A stretch of 7,226 nucleotides of DNA, from contig CAMFLN010000140.1 in the NCBI GenBank assembly GCA_945957305.1, positions 1-7,226 of the forward strand, read 5' to 3'. The stretch is from an uncultured Planctomycetaceae bacterium (lineage in GTDB: Bacteria; Planctomycetota; Planctomycetia; Pirellulales; JACPPG01). The stretch's first letter is position 1; the number at the start of each line of letters is the position of its first letter. This document shows, piece after piece, positions 1 through 7,226 of this stretch. Under the pieces are notes generated by a model. It had not been told where the DNA came from, did no database searches, and saw nothing but the letters and a program-made list of their open reading frames with translations. A program made the position numbers and the translations under genes.

Positions 1-75
1 CTGGTACAGCAGATCAACCTGAAGGCAAACCGCGTGCGGAAGGGCACGAATGCGGAAGTATCACGAGACATCTAG
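1..75 (+). CDS. Possible C-terminal end of an upstream gene (partial)
   Basis: Frame 1 is open from the first base to a TAG at 73-75 and gives 24 residues beginning LVQQINLKANRVRK and ending in SRDI. The peptide is polar and charged, as a protein C-terminus often is. Its pattern of L..., then N..R, faintly resembles the last helix of the F-type ATP synthase gamma subunit, but this is far too short to name a family. No terminator hairpin with a T-run follows the stop. The reading could equally be chance, since 24 open codons are not significant. Only the sequence to the left of the window can decide. Confidence 0.3.
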   Translation: MVQQINLKANRVRKGTNAEVSRDI

Positions 76-92
76 ATTTGGGTGTTCGGTGG

Positions 93-171
93 CAGACGTC
101 TGGCGAGTCGCGATTGACTCGTGCCGAATCTGTTTTCGTCTGGCACGCATGGGTGCGCTGCCAAAATGGCA
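93..171 (+). promoter_or_regulatory. Cluster of dyads and a repeated octamer; candidate upstream activator sites
   Basis: Seen directly: a perfect palindrome CAGACGTCTG at 93-102; an inverted repeat CGAGTC/GACTCG at 104-109 and 116-121; an inverted repeat CGTGCC/GGCACG at 120-125 and 142-147; and TGCCA-AAA-TGGCA at 159-171. The octamer CGTCTGGC occurs at 97-104 and again at 137-144, exactly 40 bp apart, close to four helical turns. Relative to the predicted sigma-54 start near 296 the cluster spans about -203 to -125. This is the usual distance for enhancer sites of sigma-54 activators. A weak IHF-like match (AAACAATTGCTTG, one mismatch to the E. coli consensus) lies between it and the promoter at 227-239. 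That these are binding sites is inference. Confidence 0.33.
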
Positions 172-269
172 TGCTGACTGATTTGGCAATCCGCGACCTC
201 GGCTCTTCGTTACGCGAGATAGCCATAAACAATTGCTTGCGTGGCACTTATGACGTAATCGCCAAGGGT

Positions 270-286
270 TGGCACAATCCTTGCTT
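270..286 (+). promoter_or_regulatory. Sigma-54 (RpoN) -24/-12 promoter for the chaperonin operon
   Basis: The sequence TGGCACAATCCTTGCTT carries the invariant GG (271-272) and GC (283-284) separated by exactly 10 nt, and matches the consensus TGGCAC-N5-TTGCW at every defined base. Taking C284 as -12, transcription would begin near 296 and leave a leader of about 175 nt before the groEL1 GTG at 471. Sigma-54 promoters depend on an ATP-driven enhancer-binding activator, and possible sites for one lie upstream. No plausible sigma-70 pair and no CIRCE operator (TTAGCACTC-N9-GAGTGCTAA) was seen in this region. The match is near perfect, but a second promoter cannot be excluded by eye. Confidence 0.72.
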
Positions 287-303
287 TCCTGCGTGAACCA
301 AGT

Positions 304-338
304 GCGAGTCTGCCATTATTGACTGACCGCGGACTCGT
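304..338 (+). promoter_or_regulatory. Predicted hairpin at the 5' end of the groEL1 leader
   Basis: Bases 304-313 (GCGAGTCTGC) can pair with 329-338 (GCGGACTCGT): eight Watson-Crick pairs and two G-U pairs around a 15-nt A/T-rich loop. The core arms CGAGTC/GACTCG are the same hexamers that form the dyad at 104-121. If transcription starts near 296, this stem occupies about +9 to +43. There it could protect the 5' end of the mRNA or respond to temperature. It could also be a DNA-binding dyad rather than an RNA structure. It does not cover the ribosome binding site, which is about 120 nt further on. Confidence 0.3.
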
Positions 339-470
339 CCCCCCAAAATAACCGCACTGATTGATTCACCGGTTTGCGGCCAGGGCTCAAGGCAGCGTTT
401 TGCCTTTCGCCCGGAAATTAGCCCGCAAGCCCACGAGAATTTCAAATCGCCCAACAGGAGGAAACCCGCT

Positions 471-2174
<1,704 letters not shown>

Positions 2175-2251
2175 TCGCTGCCCGACCCGGAACCGCTTAT
2201 TTTCGCAAAACACAATCTCAACTACATACGCATTAAGGACGGAAACCTGTC

Positions 2252-2551
2252 ATGAAGAACATCAAGCTTCGCCCTCTCGATGATCGTGTCGTTGTCGAGC
2301 CGCGCCAGGCCGAAGAGACCACCGCTGGCGGCATCGTGCTGCCCGACACGGCCAAGGAAAAGCCGCAACGCGGCAAGGTCGTCTCGGTTGGTCCCGGCAA
2401 GTTGTTGGACAGCGGCAATCGCGGCCAATTGTCGGTCTCGGTCGGCGACGAAGTGATCTACGGCAAATACTCGGGTACGGAAATCGAGTTGGATGGCCGC
2501 GACGTGAAGATCCTGCGCGAAACCGACATTCTGGCCAAGGTCGTCAGCTAG
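2252..2551 (+). CDS. groES: Co-chaperonin GroES (10 kDa)
   Basis: Heptameric lid that closes the GroEL chamber in the presence of ATP. The 99 residues are normal family length. The fold starts with [14 protein letters not shown] (4-17). The mobile loop follows at about 17-35, with the GroEL-contacting tripeptide I28-V29-L30 in [13 protein letters not shown]. Then come [10 protein letters not shown] and the C-terminal [19 protein letters not shown] and DILAKVVS strands. The ATG at 2252 is preceded by AAGGA at 2235-2239 and GGA at 2241-2243. It lies 77 bp after groEL1 and 57 bp before groEL2, with no terminator on either side, so one transcript probably covers all three genes. As the only groES in the window, it presumably serves both GroEL subunits. 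Confidence 0.97.
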   Translation: MKNIKLRPLDDRVVVEPRQAEETTAGGIVLPDTAKEKPQRGKVVSVGPGKLLDSGNRGQLSVSVGDEVIYGKYSGTEIELDGRDVKILRETDILAKVVS

Positions 2552-2608
2552 AGGCGACCACCCGGGTTCAAACGCAAAATAACCAACAATCGCAAGGAAC
2601 CGTCAACC

Positions 2609-4225
2609 GTGCCCAAGCAATTGCTTTTCGAAGACCAAGCCCGGGCCAAGATGCTCAAGGGCGTTGAGAAATTGGCCGATGCGGTCGCCATTACCATGGG
2701 GCCGACCGGCCGTAACGTGATCATCAACAAGTCGTTCGGCGGCCCGACCGTGACCAAAGACGGCGTCACCGTCAGCAAGGAAGTCGAACTGGAAGACCAC
2801 TTCGAGAACATGGGCGCCAAGCTCGTGAACGAAGTCGCGTCGAAGACCTCGGACATTGCCGGCGACGGGACGACCACCGCCACCGTCTTGGCCCGTGCGA
2901 TTTTCAAAGAAGGAACCCGCAACATCGCGGCAGGCAGCAACCCCATGGCGGTGCGCCGTGGCATCGAGAAGGCTGTCGAGGCCGGGATCGAGCACTTGCG
3001 TTCGATGGCCAAGCCGGTATCGAGCAAGGAAGAGATTGCCCAGGTCGGCGCGATCAGCGCCAACAATGACCGCGCGATCGGCGACCTGCTGGCCGACGCG
3101 ATGGAAAAGGTCGGCAAGGACGGCGTCATCACCGTCGAAGAAGGCAAGGGAACCGAAACCACGCTCGAACTGGTCGAAGGGATGCAGTTCGACAAGGGTT
3201 ACATCTCGCCGTACTTCATTAATCGTCCGGCCGAAATGGAGTGCGTGCTGGATAACGCCTTGATCCTGATCCATGAGAAGAAGATCGGCAACCTGCGTGA
3301 GTTGATCCCGCTGCTGGAGAAGACCAGCCAGTCTGGGAAGCCGTTGTTGATTATCGCCGAGGACGTCGAGGGCGAGGCGCTGGCGACCTTGGTCGTGAAC
3401 AAGCTACGCGGCGTGCTCAACATTTGCGCCGTCAAGGCGCCGGGTTTTGGCGATCGTCGCAAGGCCATGCTGGGAGACATCGCTGTCCTGACCGGCGGTA
3501 CCCTGATCAGCGAGGATCTGGGGCTGAAGCTCGAAAACTTGGGTCTCGAACACTTGGGCCGTGCCAAGCAGATCAAGGTCGACAAGAACGACACCACGAT
3601 CGTGCAAGGCAGCGGCAAGCCCGATGAAATCAAGACGCGGATCCAGCAGATCCGCAACCAGATCGAGGCGACCGACAGCGAGTACGATCGCGAGAAGTTC
3701 CAGGAGCGCCTGGCCAAATTGACCGGCGGCGTGGCGATCATCTCGGTGGGCGCCAGCAGCGAAGCCGACATGAAGCAGGCCAAGGCGCGCGTCGAGGACG
3801 CCTTGCATGCTACGCGTGCCGCGGTCGAAGAAGGTATCCTGCCCGGCGGCGGCGTGGCACTGCTGCGGTGCCGTGACGCGGTCGAGAAGGTGCGCGGTTC
3901 GGCCCGCGGCGACGAGAAGATTGGCGTCGATATCGTGCTGCACTCGCTCGAAGCCCCGATGCGTCAGATTGTCGACAACTCGGGCATTGACGGCTCGGTC
4001 GTCGTGGACGAAGTCGGCCAGAAGCCGGCCAACGTCGGCTATGATGCCAACAAGAGCGTCTATGTCGATATGTTCAAGGCCGGAGTCATCGATCCGCTGA
4101 AGGTGGTCCGCAGCGCGCTGCAAAACGCGGCTAGCATCGCGGCCCTGATGCTGACGACCGAGGCGCTGGTGACGAACCTCGACAAGGATGACAAGGGCAA
4201 ACGCGTCGAGGGGAGCGTGCGTTAA
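2609..4225 (+). CDS. groEL: Chaperonin GroEL, copy 2 (no Gly-Met tail)
   Basis: Second 60 kDa chaperonin subunit, 538 residues from GTG 2609, with AAGGA at 2594-2598. ATP-site residues are complete: D51, GDGTTT at 85-90, D397, GGG at 413-415 and D495. The apical binding face is fully hydrophobic, as in E. coli GroEL: Y198, Y202, F203, I233, L236, L258, V262, V263. This differs from copy 1, which has His at the Y202 position. Regions such as ISANND and [15 protein letters not shown] are closer to the E. coli form than those of copy 1. The protein stops soon after the last equatorial helix with a short charged end, [14 protein letters not shown], and lacks the usual GGM repeats. It is separated from groES by 57 bp and followed by the hairpin at 4296-4329. 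It should still assemble and use GroES. Whether it forms homo- or mixed rings with copy 1 is unknown. Confidence 0.97.
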   Translation: MPKQLLFEDQARAKMLKGVEKLADAVAITMGPTGRNVIINKSFGGPTVTKDGVTVSKEVELEDHFENMGAKLVNEVASKTSDIAGDGTTTATVLARAIFKEGTRNIAAGSNPMAVRRGIEKAVEAGIEHLRSMAKPVSSKEEIAQVGAISANNDRAIGDLLADAMEKVGKDGVITVEEGKGTETTLELVEGMQFDKGYISPYFINRPAEMECVLDNALILIHEKKIGNLRELIPLLEKTSQSGKPLLIIAEDVEGEALATLVVNKLRGVLNICAVKAPGFGDRRKAMLGDIAVLTGGTLISEDLGLKLENLGLEHLGRAKQIKVDKNDTTIVQGSGKPDEIKTRIQQIRNQIEATDSEYDREKFQERLAKLTGGVAIISVGASSEADMKQAKARVEDALHATRAAVEEGILPGGGVALLRCRDAVEKVRGSARGDEKIGVDIVLHSLEAPMRQIVDNSGIDGSVVVDEVGQKPANVGYDANKSVYVDMFKAGVIDPLKVVRSALQNAASIAALMLTTEALVTNLDKDDKGKRVEGSVR

Positions 4226-4295
4226 AGAGACGGAGAGCGAAGTTTGCTGAGTAGATTATTCCTTAGCGAGCCAGTGCTCTCTTAGGCTTGACCAC

Positions 4296-4329
4296 AAACG
4301 GGCCACCTCGATTGCGAGGTGGCCCGTTT
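4296..4329 (+). terminator. Strong perfect hairpin between groEL2 and dnaJ (terminator or attenuator)
   Basis: Bases 4296-4310 (AAACGGGCCACCTCG) pair perfectly with 4315-4329 (CGAGGTGGCCCGTTT) around the 4-nt loop ATTG: a 15-bp, GC-rich stem. The T-run is short, only TTT within the stem and then CGCG, so termination may be partial. Because the left arm begins AAA, the element could work in both directions. It sits 70 bp after the groEL2 stop and 32 bp before the dnaJ start. Confidence 0.72.
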
Positions 4330-4361
4330 CGCGTCAGCACTATTCGCCCGGCGAAGACGCC

Positions 4362-5528
4362 ATGGAAACTATGGCCAAGAAACGAGACTATTACGAAGTG
4401 TTGGGGGTCGAGCGCACCGCCACGGACGGTCAGATTTCGGCCGCCTATCGCAAGCTGGCTATCAAGTACCATCCCGACAAGAATCAGGGGGATGAGGAGG
4501 CGGTCAAGCTTTTCAAGGAGGCCGCCGAGGCGTTTGAAGTCCTCAGCGATTCTGACAAGCGTTCGCGGTATGACCGCTTCGGCCATGCCGGAGTCGACGG
4601 GCCAGGCGGCGGCGCACCGCACTTCACCGACGTTAACGATATCTTCGAGGCCTTTGGCGGCATCTTTGGCGAAGGAGTTTTCGGTGATCTCTTTGGGGGC
4701 GGCGGCGGGCGTGGCGGCCGTCGGCAGACCAAAGGGGCCGACGTACGCTGCGACGTCACGCTGGACTTGGTCGAAGCGGCCCGCGGCGTCACGAAAACGG
4801 TCAAGTTCGAACGGCATGAGGAATGCTCCACTTGCCATGGCAGTGGAGCCAAGCCCGGCACCAAGCCCGAGCCTTGCCAGTATTGCGGCGGCCGGGGCCA
4901 GGTCGTGCAGAGCGCCGGCATTTTCCGTATGCAAACCACCTGCCCCAGTTGCCACGGCGCGGGCCAGGTCATCCGTGATCCCTGCGGCGATTGCCGGGGG
5001 CAGGGCTACATCCGCAAGAAAATCAAACGCGAGGTGACCATACCCGCCGGAGTGGACAACGACGTTCGCCTGCGCCTGACCGGGGAAGGCGATCCTGATC
5101 CGCGGGGCGGAGCACGCGGCGACTGCTACTGCTTTTTGCATGTGAAAGAGCATGCCCTGTTCCACCGCGATGGGCGGAACTTGATTTGCCAGGTGCCGAT
5201 CACGTTTTCCCAAGCGGCTCTGGGAGCGACCATCGACGTGCCCACGATCGAAGGAAAAGAGAACTTGGAAATCCCGGCCGGCACGGCGACCGGTGAAGTG
5301 TTCCGCCTGCGGGGGCGCGGCATGCCTGATCCGCACGCTCGCGGCAAGGGAGACCTGCTCGTGCAAGTCCAGGTCGAAGTGCCCAAGACACTGACGCCGC
5401 GGCAAGAGACCCTGCTGCGCGAGCTGGCCGAAGAAGAGCAAGCGAACGTCACGCCTCATCGCAAAAGCTTTTTTGAAAAACTCCGCGATTATTTCGTGCC
5501 CGAAGAAGACGCTGCGACAGAGGATTAA
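4362..5528 (+). CDS. dnaJ: Chaperone protein DnaJ (Hsp40, type I)
   Basis: J-domain co-chaperone that delivers unfolded substrates to DnaK and stimulates its ATPase. Numbered from ATG 4362 (388 residues): J domain about 7-75 with H37-P38-D39; Gly/Phe-rich linker about 80-122; four zinc-finger motifs with cysteines 155/158, 172/175, 194/197 and 208/211 in CxxCxGxG form; then C-terminal substrate-binding domains from about 217 and a final acidic tail. All eight zinc cysteines are present. A second ATG at 4371 gives MAKKRDYYEVLGV, the usual DnaJ beginning, and is an equally good or better start. No strong Shine-Dalgarno supports either; GAAG at 4352-4355 favours 4362. Only 32 bp separate it from the hairpin upstream, so it depends on read-through or on a promoter within 4226-4295. 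grpE follows after 66 bp. Confidence 0.97.
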   Translation: METMAKKRDYYEVLGVERTATDGQISAAYRKLAIKYHPDKNQGDEEAVKLFKEAAEAFEVLSDSDKRSRYDRFGHAGVDGPGGGAPHFTDVNDIFEAFGGIFGEGVFGDLFGGGGGRGGRRQTKGADVRCDVTLDLVEAARGVTKTVKFERHEECSTCHGSGAKPGTKPEPCQYCGGRGQVVQSAGIFRMQTTCPSCHGAGQVIRDPCGDCRGQGYIRKKIKREVTIPAGVDNDVRLRLTGEGDPDPRGGARGDCYCFLHVKEHALFHRDGRNLICQVPITFSQAALGATIDVPTIEGKENLEIPAGTATGEVFRLRGRGMPDPHARGKGDLLVQVQVEVPKTLTPRQETLLRELAEEEQANVTPHRKSFFEKLRDYFVPEEDAATED

Positions 5529-5594
5529 AGAATTTCCTTTCCTGGCGGCGGTTGTCGCGCGATCCTTTGACCCCGAGAGGGGAGAAACAACGAT

Positions 5595-6149
5595 ATGTCA
5601 GAAAAGAAACCACACGAGACGCACGCGGGCGACAAGCCTGACGCGGCGCCAGCCGAATTTGACGATCCTGCAACCTCCGGCAGCGATGATCCTTTGGCCG
5701 GCGATGCCGATCTGCGGGACCAATTGGAGGAAGCCCGCGAGCGAGGTTTGCGCCTGCAGGCCGAGTGGGACAACTTTCGCAAGCGGGCACGTCGCGAGTT
5801 GGACGAAGAGCGCCGCTACGCGGATTTGCGCTTGCTTGGCGATTTGCTGCCGGTGATCGACAATATGCAGCGAGCGATCGATGCCGCGACCAAATCGGCC
5901 GATGCCGGTGGCTTGCTCGAAGGATTCAAGCTGGTTAAGCAGCAGTTGGAAAACGTCTTGTCGCAGCATAACTGCACGCAAATCAAGGCCTTGCATGAGC
6001 CCTTCGATCCGCACTTGCATGAAGCGATCTTGCAACAGCCCTCGGCCGAATATCCGCCGAATACCGTGATCCTGGTGGCGCGCGAGGGTTACTTGCTGCA
6101 CGATCGCGTGATCCGTCCGGCGCAGGTCATCGTGGCGGCGGCGCCGTGA
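5595..6149 (+). CDS. grpE: Nucleotide exchange factor GrpE
   Basis: Dimeric cofactor that releases ADP from DnaK. It has 184 residues. The N-terminus (1-38) is charged and disordered-looking. A long helix/coiled coil runs over about 39-80, with the family core AEWDNFRKRARRE at 56-68, followed by LLPVIDNMQRAI (84-95). The C-terminal beta domain is plain in PFDPHLHEAI (136-145) and EGYLLHDRVIRPAQVIV near the end. ATG 5595 has a strong purine-rich GAGGGGAG at 5577-5584. It is 66 bp downstream of dnaJ, in the same direction, with no terminator between, so the two are co-transcribed. Their partner DnaK is not in this window. Confidence 0.96.
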   Translation: MSEKKPHETHAGDKPDAAPAEFDDPATSGSDDPLAGDADLRDQLEEARERGLRLQAEWDNFRKRARRELDEERRYADLRLLGDLLPVIDNMQRAIDAATKSADAGGLLEGFKLVKQQLENVLSQHNCTQIKALHEPFDPHLHEAILQQPSAEYPPNTVILVAREGYLLHDRVIRPAQVIVAAAP

Positions 6150-6251
6150 ATAAGCGCCGTGAACAACGTGTCGCGAAGGCATTGTCGAGCAAGACGCATC
6201 TGCCCTAGAAGTCGCTGAGAATGAGCTGCTCGCAGAAAGGATAAGAGAACC

Positions 6252-6566
6252 GTGCCCACCTACGATTACGTGTGCGATGGCTGTGGTCATACCTTCGAGC
6301 TGTTTCAATCCATCAAGGAAGAGCCGAAGAAAAAGTGCCCCGAGTGCGGCAAATCGAAGTTGCGCCGCTTGTTCGGGACCGGCGCCGCGATCGTCTTCAA
6401 GGGATCAGGCTTTTACAAAACCGACTATCGCAGCGACTCGTACAAGAAGAGCGCCGCGGCGGACAAGCCGGCCAGCGATTCCTCCGGCTCGGAGAGTAAG
6501 AAATCCTCGGACAGCACGGCAAAAGGTGCTGGCAAAAAAGCGGGCGGTTCGTCCAAGTCCGAGTAG
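6252..6566 (+). CDS. FmdB-family zinc-ribbon protein
   Basis: A 104-residue protein starting at GTG 6252, with AAAGGA at 6236-6241. The N-terminus MPTYDYVCDGCGHTFE is characteristic of the FmdB regulatory protein family (Zn ribbon). C8/C11 and C29/C32 form two CxxC knuckles, followed by the family segment with GSGFYKTDY around 51-59. From about 65 to the end the chain is low-complexity Ser/Lys/Ala, basic and probably disordered. The family name comes from a gene linked to formamidase in Methylophilus; its biochemical role in most bacteria is unclear. It lies 102 bp after grpE and 20 bp before yacG. The gap after grpE shows no good hairpin, so read-through from grpE is likely. The family call is firm; the function is not. 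Confidence 0.9.
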   Translation: MPTYDYVCDGCGHTFELFQSIKEEPKKKCPECGKSKLRRLFGTGAAIVFKGSGFYKTDYRSDSYKKSAAADKPASDSSGSESKKSSDSTAKGAGKKAGGSSKSE

Positions 6567-6586
6567 AGAGGGCGTGAACGCAAACT

Positions 6587-6763
6587 ATGTCACAAGTTCG
6601 CTGCCCCATCTGCAATGCTCGCTTCGAATCCACAGAATCGCCGGCCATGCCCTTCTGCAGCGAGCGCTGCCGGCAGATCGACCTGGGGCGCTGGCTGGAC
6701 GAAGGGTACGGCCTGCCGATCGAGCCGGAGCGTGATCCCGATGAGGATGTCGACAACGACTGA
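6587..6763 (+). CDS. yacG: DNA gyrase inhibitor YacG (zinc-binding, short)
   Basis: A 58-codon gene from ATG 6587 to TGA 6761-6763. The protein begins MSQVRCPICNARFES and has zinc ligands C6, C9, C24 and C28. These fit the YacG pattern CPxC ... PFCSERCR-IDLG-WL-E-Y-LP, here PFCSERCRQIDLGRWLDE with YGLPIEPE after it. The acidic end (ERDPDEDVDND) is also typical. In E. coli, YacG binds GyrB and blocks DNA binding by gyrase. GAGG at 6568-6571 may serve as ribosome site, though the spacing (about 15 nt) is long. It follows the FmdB-like gene by 20 bp and is presumably on the same transcript, the last gene before a long gene-free stretch. Confidence 0.92.
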   Translation: MSQVRCPICNARFESTESPAMPFCSERCRQIDLGRWLDEGYGLPIEPERDPDEDVDND

Positions 6764-6769
6764 CCAAAG

Positions 6770-6919
6770 GACGAAGGTCGAAGCTCGAGAATGACGAAAG
6801 AATCGCGCAAATCCGCATGACGAATTTGCTGTGCAACGACGCAGTGCGCGGCAATCGCCAAACTCGGCATTGAACATTTCGGAATTCCTTCGACATTCGT
6901 TACTAGACATTCGACATTC
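6770..6919. repeat. Interspersed repeat element with ATGACGAA / TTCGACAT arms
   Basis: Left part: GACGAA at 6770-6775, then ATGACGAA twice (6791-6798 and 6817-6824). Right part: TTCGACATTC twice (6889-6898 and 6910-6919), 21 bp apart. AATGACGAAAGAAT at 6790-6803 is an imperfect inverted copy of ATTCCTTCGACATT at 6884-6897 (12 of 14 positions pair). The arms thus hold direct repeats of an octamer facing each other across about 60-80 bp. Translated rightward, the right part gives FLRHSLLDIRHS, like the phantom RHSSFVIRHS peptides that come from interspersed repeats in planctomycete and verrucomicrobial genomes (from memory). No coding capacity or transposase is seen. It lies after the yacG stop. 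Confidence 0.55.
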
Positions 6920-7113
6920 CCACCCCGGGCGTACCGCACTGTCAGTTTGCCGCTCCTGGGGTGATTGCCGGGGGGTATTGCTCCGCAAATCTTGCCGCAT
7001 CGAGCATGGTTCGCCAGCTTGTCTGGTCGATTTTCGGGGCTAGCGTTACCATAGAGGCACTTCGCCCTTATCCTTTTGGCGGCTCGCGCTGCCGTCAGCC
7101 CGGAGCTACGTAC
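6920..7113. other. Rest of the gene-free stretch after yacG
   Basis: Together with the repeat this makes 350 bp (6764-7113) without a supported gene. In 6920-7113 I find no convincing hairpin terminator, RNA gene or conserved promoter. A loose sigma-70-like pair TTGTCT (7019-7024) and TAGCGT (7041-7046), 16 nt apart, could serve the gene starting at 7114 but is too weak to call. The promoter of that gene is expected somewhere here. Confidence 0.4.
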
Positions 7114-7226
7114 ATGCCCGACGATCGCGGCACAATCCGTCAGGTTGCCTGGACCGAGTTGTTTCCCTGGCTGGAACTGGTGCGCACGTTTCGGTTGGCG
7201 ATTCAGGCCAGGTTCTTGGCGCTGGC
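7114..7226 (+). CDS. N-terminus of an unidentified, probably membrane, protein (partial)
   Basis: ATG 7114 opens a frame that runs off the window after 37 codons. GGAG at 7102-7105, eight bases upstream, supports the start. The visible part begins MPDDRGTIRQVAWTELFPWL and continues with alternating hydrophobic and Arg residues (LELVRTFRLAIQARFLAL). This resembles the amphipathic or cytosolic lead-in to a first membrane span, rich in Trp, Phe and Leu with flanking Arg. From memory, planctomycete multi-pass hypothetical proteins begin with similar FPWL...FR.A motifs, but I cannot name a family. The long gap and the repeat upstream suggest a separate transcription unit. Confidence 0.7.
   Translation, partial: MPDDRGTIRQVAWTELFPWLELVRTFRLAIQARFLAL

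Noticed and set aside
141..156. Second -24/-12 promoter (TGGCACGCATGGGTGC)
   Set aside because: The spacing between GG and GC is 11 rather than 10 nt, and the -12 part is GGTGC rather than TTGC.
14..247. 77-codon open frame on the - strand at the window start
   Set aside because: Its composition looks random (Arg, Ser, Cys, Pro rich), with no motif; it overlaps the regulatory region.
78..296. 72-codon open frame on the + strand with a TTG start, upstream of groEL1
   Set aside because: It has no ribosome site or family resemblance, and it runs over the dyads and the sigma-54 promoter.
319..350. Sigma-70 promoter with TTGACT at 319-324
   Set aside because: The only A/T-rich -10 candidate (AAAATA, 345-350) is 20 nt away and poor, so the pair is not credible.
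76..470. CIRCE operator for HrcA
   Set aside because: I looked for TTAGCACTC and GAGTGCTAA arms before groEL1 and also before groES, groEL2 and dnaJ; no pair was found.
4263..5459. 398-codon open frame on the - strand across dnaJ
   Set aside because: It is antisense to a certain dnaJ and runs through the terminator hairpin. It contains no recognisable domain.
6831..7043. 70-codon open frame on the + strand after yacG
   Set aside because: It includes translation of the interspersed repeat (RHSLLDIRHS) and has no supporting ribosome site.

Overview
The window is most likely chromosomal DNA from a planctomycete, probably of the Pirellulales type. The evidence is the gene order groEL-groES-groEL-dnaJ-grpE followed by fmdB-like and yacG genes, the moderately high GC content, the frequent GTG starts, and an interspersed repeat of the ATGACGAA/TTCGACAT type. 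The lineage call rests on recalled gene order and sequence character, not on a database search. All supported genes are on the + strand.

Layout: positions 1-75 may be the last 24 codons of an upstream gene. Positions 76-470 are a long regulatory region. It holds a very good sigma-54 (-24/-12) promoter at 270-286, a cluster of small dyads and a repeated octamer 125-200 bp upstream of the predicted start of transcription, and a possible hairpin at the 5' end of the leader. Then come chaperonin 1 (GroEL with a His plus Gly-Met tail, 471-2174), the co-chaperonin GroES (2252-2551) and chaperonin 2 (a divergent GroEL without a Gly-Met tail, 2609-4225). A perfect 15-bp hairpin at 4296-4329 lies between groEL2 and dnaJ. 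It is followed by dnaJ (4362-5528), grpE (5595-6149), an FmdB-type zinc-ribbon gene (6252-6566) and a 58-codon yacG (6587-6763). A 350-bp gene-free stretch then carries an imperfect inverted/direct repeat element (about 6770-6919). The window ends inside a new gene at 7114, probably a membrane protein.

How the genes work together: GroEL/GroES form the folding chamber, while DnaJ and GrpE are the J-domain co-chaperone and the nucleotide exchange factor of DnaK. No dnaK and no hrcA are present here, and I found no CIRCE operator, so regulation appears not to follow the common HrcA scheme. The hairpin before dnaJ would allow the chaperonin part to be transcribed more than the DnaJ/GrpE part. YacG (gyrase inhibitor family) and the FmdB-like protein are small zinc proteins that seem to share the dnaJ-grpE transcript.

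I see no mobile element with a transposase, no CRISPR array, no RNA gene and no clearly new multi-gene system. The points most worth following are the sigma-54 control of a chaperonin operon, the two unlike GroEL subunits flanking one GroES, the hairpin at dnaJ, and the interspersed repeat.
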